Positions 61,880 to 64,000 of a stretch of 64,000 nt of DNA are shown in pieces (position 1 is the first letter of the stretch; every line of letters starts with the position of its first letter). The DNA lies in assembly GCA_965198855.1 (NCBI GenBank), contig CBDAPZ010000001.1:1302001-1366000 (forward strand), read 5' to 3'. Under the pieces are notes generated by a model. It was given only the letters and a program-made list of their open reading frames with translations. It was not told the DNA's origin and ran no database searches. The DNA comes from BOG-908 sp965198855. GTDB taxonomy: Bacteria > Pseudomonadota > Alphaproteobacteria > Acetobacterales > Acetobacteraceae. Made by a program: the position numbers and the translations under genes.

Positions 61880-63148
61880 CCTCTTCAGCGCCCGCACCCC
61901 GATATCAGTCCGATAAATCGCATCATCGAATTGAATAATTTTTATGGCTGCGTAGGCAGATACACGTGCAGTCTGGATATCAGGCCCTGTCGCGCAGACG
62001 CTGAGCACACGGCCACCCGTGGCGATCACCGTGCGATCGCGTAGATCGGTTCCCGCATGGAACACCGCAACATGCGGTATTGCAGCAGCCTGCTCCAAGC
62101 CGTTGATGATGCCGCCTTTCTCATGGCTGCCCGGGTATCCACGCGCCGCGACCACCACCGAGATTGCGGTGACATCGAGCCACTGCACAGCGGTTTCCTT
62201 CAGCGTGCCGGCGGCGGCGGCCAGCAGGAGCGGCAACAGGTCAGTCTGGATGCGGGGCAGAAGCACCTGTGTCTCGGGGTCGCCGAGGCGGACATTGTAT
62301 TCGATGAGCTTGGGGCCGTCTGCTGTGAGCATCAGCCCTGCGAAGAGGATGCCGGTGAAGGGGGTGCCGCGCGCGGCCATCTCGCGCATTGCGGGACGGA
62401 TGAAGAGGTCGAGGGCCGCAATCTGGGCGTCCAACGGGAAGTTTGCCGGCGGAGAAACGGCGCCCATGCCACCTGTATTTGGGCCGGTGTCGCCGTCGCC
62501 GATGCGTTTGTGGTCCTGGGCGGCGCCGAGAAGGATGGCGTCGGTGCCGTCGCAGAGGGCGAACAGGCTGATTTCGTCGCCTTCCAGGCATTCCTCGATC
62601 ACCAGGCTGGCGCCGGCTTCCCCAAGAGAACCGTCCAGGAGCATGGCGCGTATGGCGGCTTCGGCTTCGGCTTCGGTCTGCGCTACGACGACGCCTTTGC
62701 CGGCGGCGAGCCCGTCGGCCTTGACCACGATGGGCGCGCCGCGGCGGCCGACGAAATCGAGGGCTGCCGCGGTTTCGGTGAAACGCTCCCAAAGGGCGGT
62801 GGGAATGCCGGCGGCATCGCAGATCTCTTTCGCGAAACTCTTGCTGCCTTCGAGGGCGGAAGCGGCGGCGGTCGGGCCGCAGCAGCGCAGGCCGGCGGCG
62901 ACGCAGGCATCGGCGAGGCCGGCAACGAGCGGCGCTTCTGGGCCGGGCAACACGAGGTCGATGTTTTCGCGCAGGGCGAAATCGACCAGCGCCGGAATGT
63001 CGAGCACGCCGATGGCGACGTTTTCCGCGAGCATGGCGGTACCCGGGTTGCCGGGGGCGACGAAAAGCTTCGTCAGTAACGGAGAGTTGGAGATCGCCCA
63101 GGCTAAAGCGTGCTCGCGGCCGCCGGACCCCACCACCAGAACACGCAT
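61877..63148 (-). CDS. purD: Phosphoribosylamine--glycine ligase
   Basis: 423 aa from ATG 63148 (MRVLVVGSGGREHALAWAI); a further in-frame Met adds 14 unlikely residues. VAPGNPGTAMLAENV, VLPGPEAPLVAGLADAC, PIVVKADGLAAGKGVVVAQT, NTGGMGAVSPP, ILFAGLMLTADGPKLIEYNV, RLGDPETQVLLPRI. Second step of purine synthesis. Divergent from xseA with 53 bases between starts. Confidence 0.96.
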   Translation of the reverse strand: MRVLVVGSGGREHALAWAISNSPLLTKLFVAPGNPGTAMLAENVAIGVLDIPALVDFALRENIDLVLPGPEAPLVAGLADACVAAGLRCCGPTAAASALEGSKSFAKEICDAAGIPTALWERFTETAAALDFVGRRGAPIVVKADGLAAGKGVVVAQTEAEAEAAIRAMLLDGSLGEAGASLVIEECLEGDEISLFALCDGTDAILLGAAQDHKRIGDGDTGPNTGGMGAVSPPANFPLDAQIAALDLFIRPAMREMAARGTPFTGILFAGLMLTADGPKLIEYNVRLGDPETQVLLPRIQTDLLPLLLAAAAGTLKETAVQWLDVTAISVVVAARGYPGSHEKGGIINGLEQAAAIPHVAVFHAGTDLRDRTVIATGGRVLSVCATGPDIQTARVSAYAAIKIIQFDDAIYRTDIGVRALKR

Positions 63149-63201
63149 CGTGCCACATCCCGCAAATTTACCTGGCACGCCCTCTAGCATAGGGTGGCGA
63201 C

Positions 63202-64000
63202 ATGGACGAAGCCGTCGGCGCCACGCGCAGCAACATCCCCGAATACTCGGTCAGCGACCTCTCCGGCGCGATCAAGCGCACGCTGGAGGGGGCATTCGGG
63301 CGGATCAGGGTGCGCGGCGAGATCACCGAGCTGAAGGCCTATCCGTCCGGTCATGTATATCTCAGCCTGAAGGATGAGGGCGGGAAGGTGCGTGCCGTCA
63401 TCTGGAAGTCGGCCGCGGCGAGGCTCGGACTGAAGCCGGAGAACGGGGTTGAGGTGATCGCCACCGGCAAAATCTCCGCTTATGGCGACCGCTCGGAATA
63501 CCAGCTGGTGATCGACCGGCTGGAATATGCCGGCGCTGGCGCGCTCCTGGCTCGTATAGAGCTTCTCAAACAAAGGTTTGCGGCTGAAGGCCTGTTCGAT
63601 GCGGCACTCAAGAAGCCGATCCCGCGCCTGCCCGCTGTGGTGGGGGTGATTACCTCGTCCAGCGGTGCTGTGCTGCATGATATCATGACGACGATTGCGC
63701 GGCGTTTTCCCCGTAAAATCTTGTTGTGGCCGGTGCCGGTGCAGGGAGAAGGTGCGGCGGAGCGGATCGCCGCGGCCATTTTCGGCATGGATCGTCTGCC
63801 GCTCTCGGGCATTCCGCGGCCGGATGTGCTGATCGTCGCACGTGGCGGCGGCAGCCTCGAAGACCTGATGGCGTTCAACGAGGAGGTGGTGGTGCGTGCC
63901 GCCGCCGCCTGCCGCCTGCCGCTGATCTCCGCGGTCGGGCACGAGACGGATACCACGCTGATCGATTTCGTCAGCGACCGTCGCGCCCCCACACCAACGG
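63202..64000 (+). CDS. xseA: Exodeoxyribonuclease VII large subunit (5' part, runs off the window)
   Basis: 266 codons seen from ATG 63202, open to the window end. N-terminal OB fold: SVSDLSGAIKRTLEGAFGRI, GEITELKAYPSGHVYLSLKD, AVIWKSAAARLGLKPE, ATGKISAYGDRSEYQLVID. Catalytic domain: VGVITSSSGAVLHDIMTTI, ARGGGSLEDLMAFNEE and SAVGHETDTTLIDFVSDRRA. Degrades ssDNA with XseB. Divergent from purD. Confidence 0.95.
   Translation, partial: MDEAVGATRSNIPEYSVSDLSGAIKRTLEGAFGRIRVRGEITELKAYPSGHVYLSLKDEGGKVRAVIWKSAAARLGLKPENGVEVIATGKISAYGDRSEYQLVIDRLEYAGAGALLARIELLKQRFAAEGLFDAALKKPIPRLPAVVGVITSSSGAVLHDIMTTIARRFPRKILLWPVPVQGEGAAERIAAAIFGMDRLPLSGIPRPDVLIVARGGGSLEDLMAFNEEVVVRAAAACRLPLISAVGHETDTTLIDFVSDRRAPTPT

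Overview
The window is GC-rich, densely coded chromosomal DNA. It suggests an alphaproteobacterium, most likely of the acetic-acid-bacteria family (Acetobacteraceae). Supporting signs are an HpnN hopanoid transporter, LutABC, a COQ9-like protein, phasin, alpha-type QueE, a RibB fused to a degenerate GTP-cyclohydrolase domain, and two intergenic repeat types that I associate with that family. One is a hairpin followed by an AAAAGACTTTT-like tail; the other is the GGGGTCCAGGGGGCAAAGCCCC block. The family assignment is an inference. I found no tRNA, rRNA, CRISPR array, phage or intact insertion sequence.

Layout. 1-3.2 kb: end of a probable sulfotransferase, purC-purS overlapping a Rap1a/Tai-like gene, and DUF445. 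3.2-7 kb: a cysteine-peptidase-fold protein, an AT-rich gap, a DUF4142 protein, and a frameshifted LysR regulator divergent from an SDR. 7-15.6 kb: ssb/uvrA (divergent), a PlsC acyltransferase, and the overlapping run miaB-phoH-ybeY-corC. 15.7-24.1 kb: lutABC, a lipoprotein alpha/beta hydrolase, hpnN, and a secreted glycoside-hydrolase-like protein. 24-33 kb: ABC-F Uup, a lipoprotein, a TetR/NodT-efflux pair with a visible operator, GT2-GtrA, OmpA and a SOUL protein. 33.4-37 kb: a DUF459-SGNH-MBOAT cassette, probably for polysaccharide or envelope acetylation. 37-43 kb: putrescine catabolism by gamma-glutamylation (aminotransferase, GntR, puuD, puuA, puuB). 43-54 kb: a sulfotransferase-like/TPR protein, M20 peptidase, ECF sigma/anti-sigma pair, map, radC, a second class III aminotransferase, queE, phasin, COQ9-like, proC and ybjN. 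54.3-63.1 kb, all on the minus strand: purD, a membrane GGDEF-EAL protein, nrdR, ribD-ribE-ribB(A)-ribH, nusB, thiL. xseA runs off the right edge, divergent from purD.

The most distinctive non-coding signal is a repeat family. Three composite copies of about 130 bp (10.5, 27.3 and 37.1 kb) have long inverted ends, each a self-complementary hairpin, around a shared core resembling GCTGTCGCGGTTCTATCC. At least five single or paired ends without a good core lie elsewhere. Nearly all end units touch the stop codon of a gene read in the sense direction, so they look like mobile or MITE-like terminators.

Other points to check: the one-base frameshift in the LysR gene; QueE coding similarity that extends upstream of any usable start codon; the missing zinc cysteines in the RibA half of RibBA; a probable LexA box between ssb and uvrA; and a 92-codon ORF behind the MBOAT gene that may be a truncated acetyltransferase partner.
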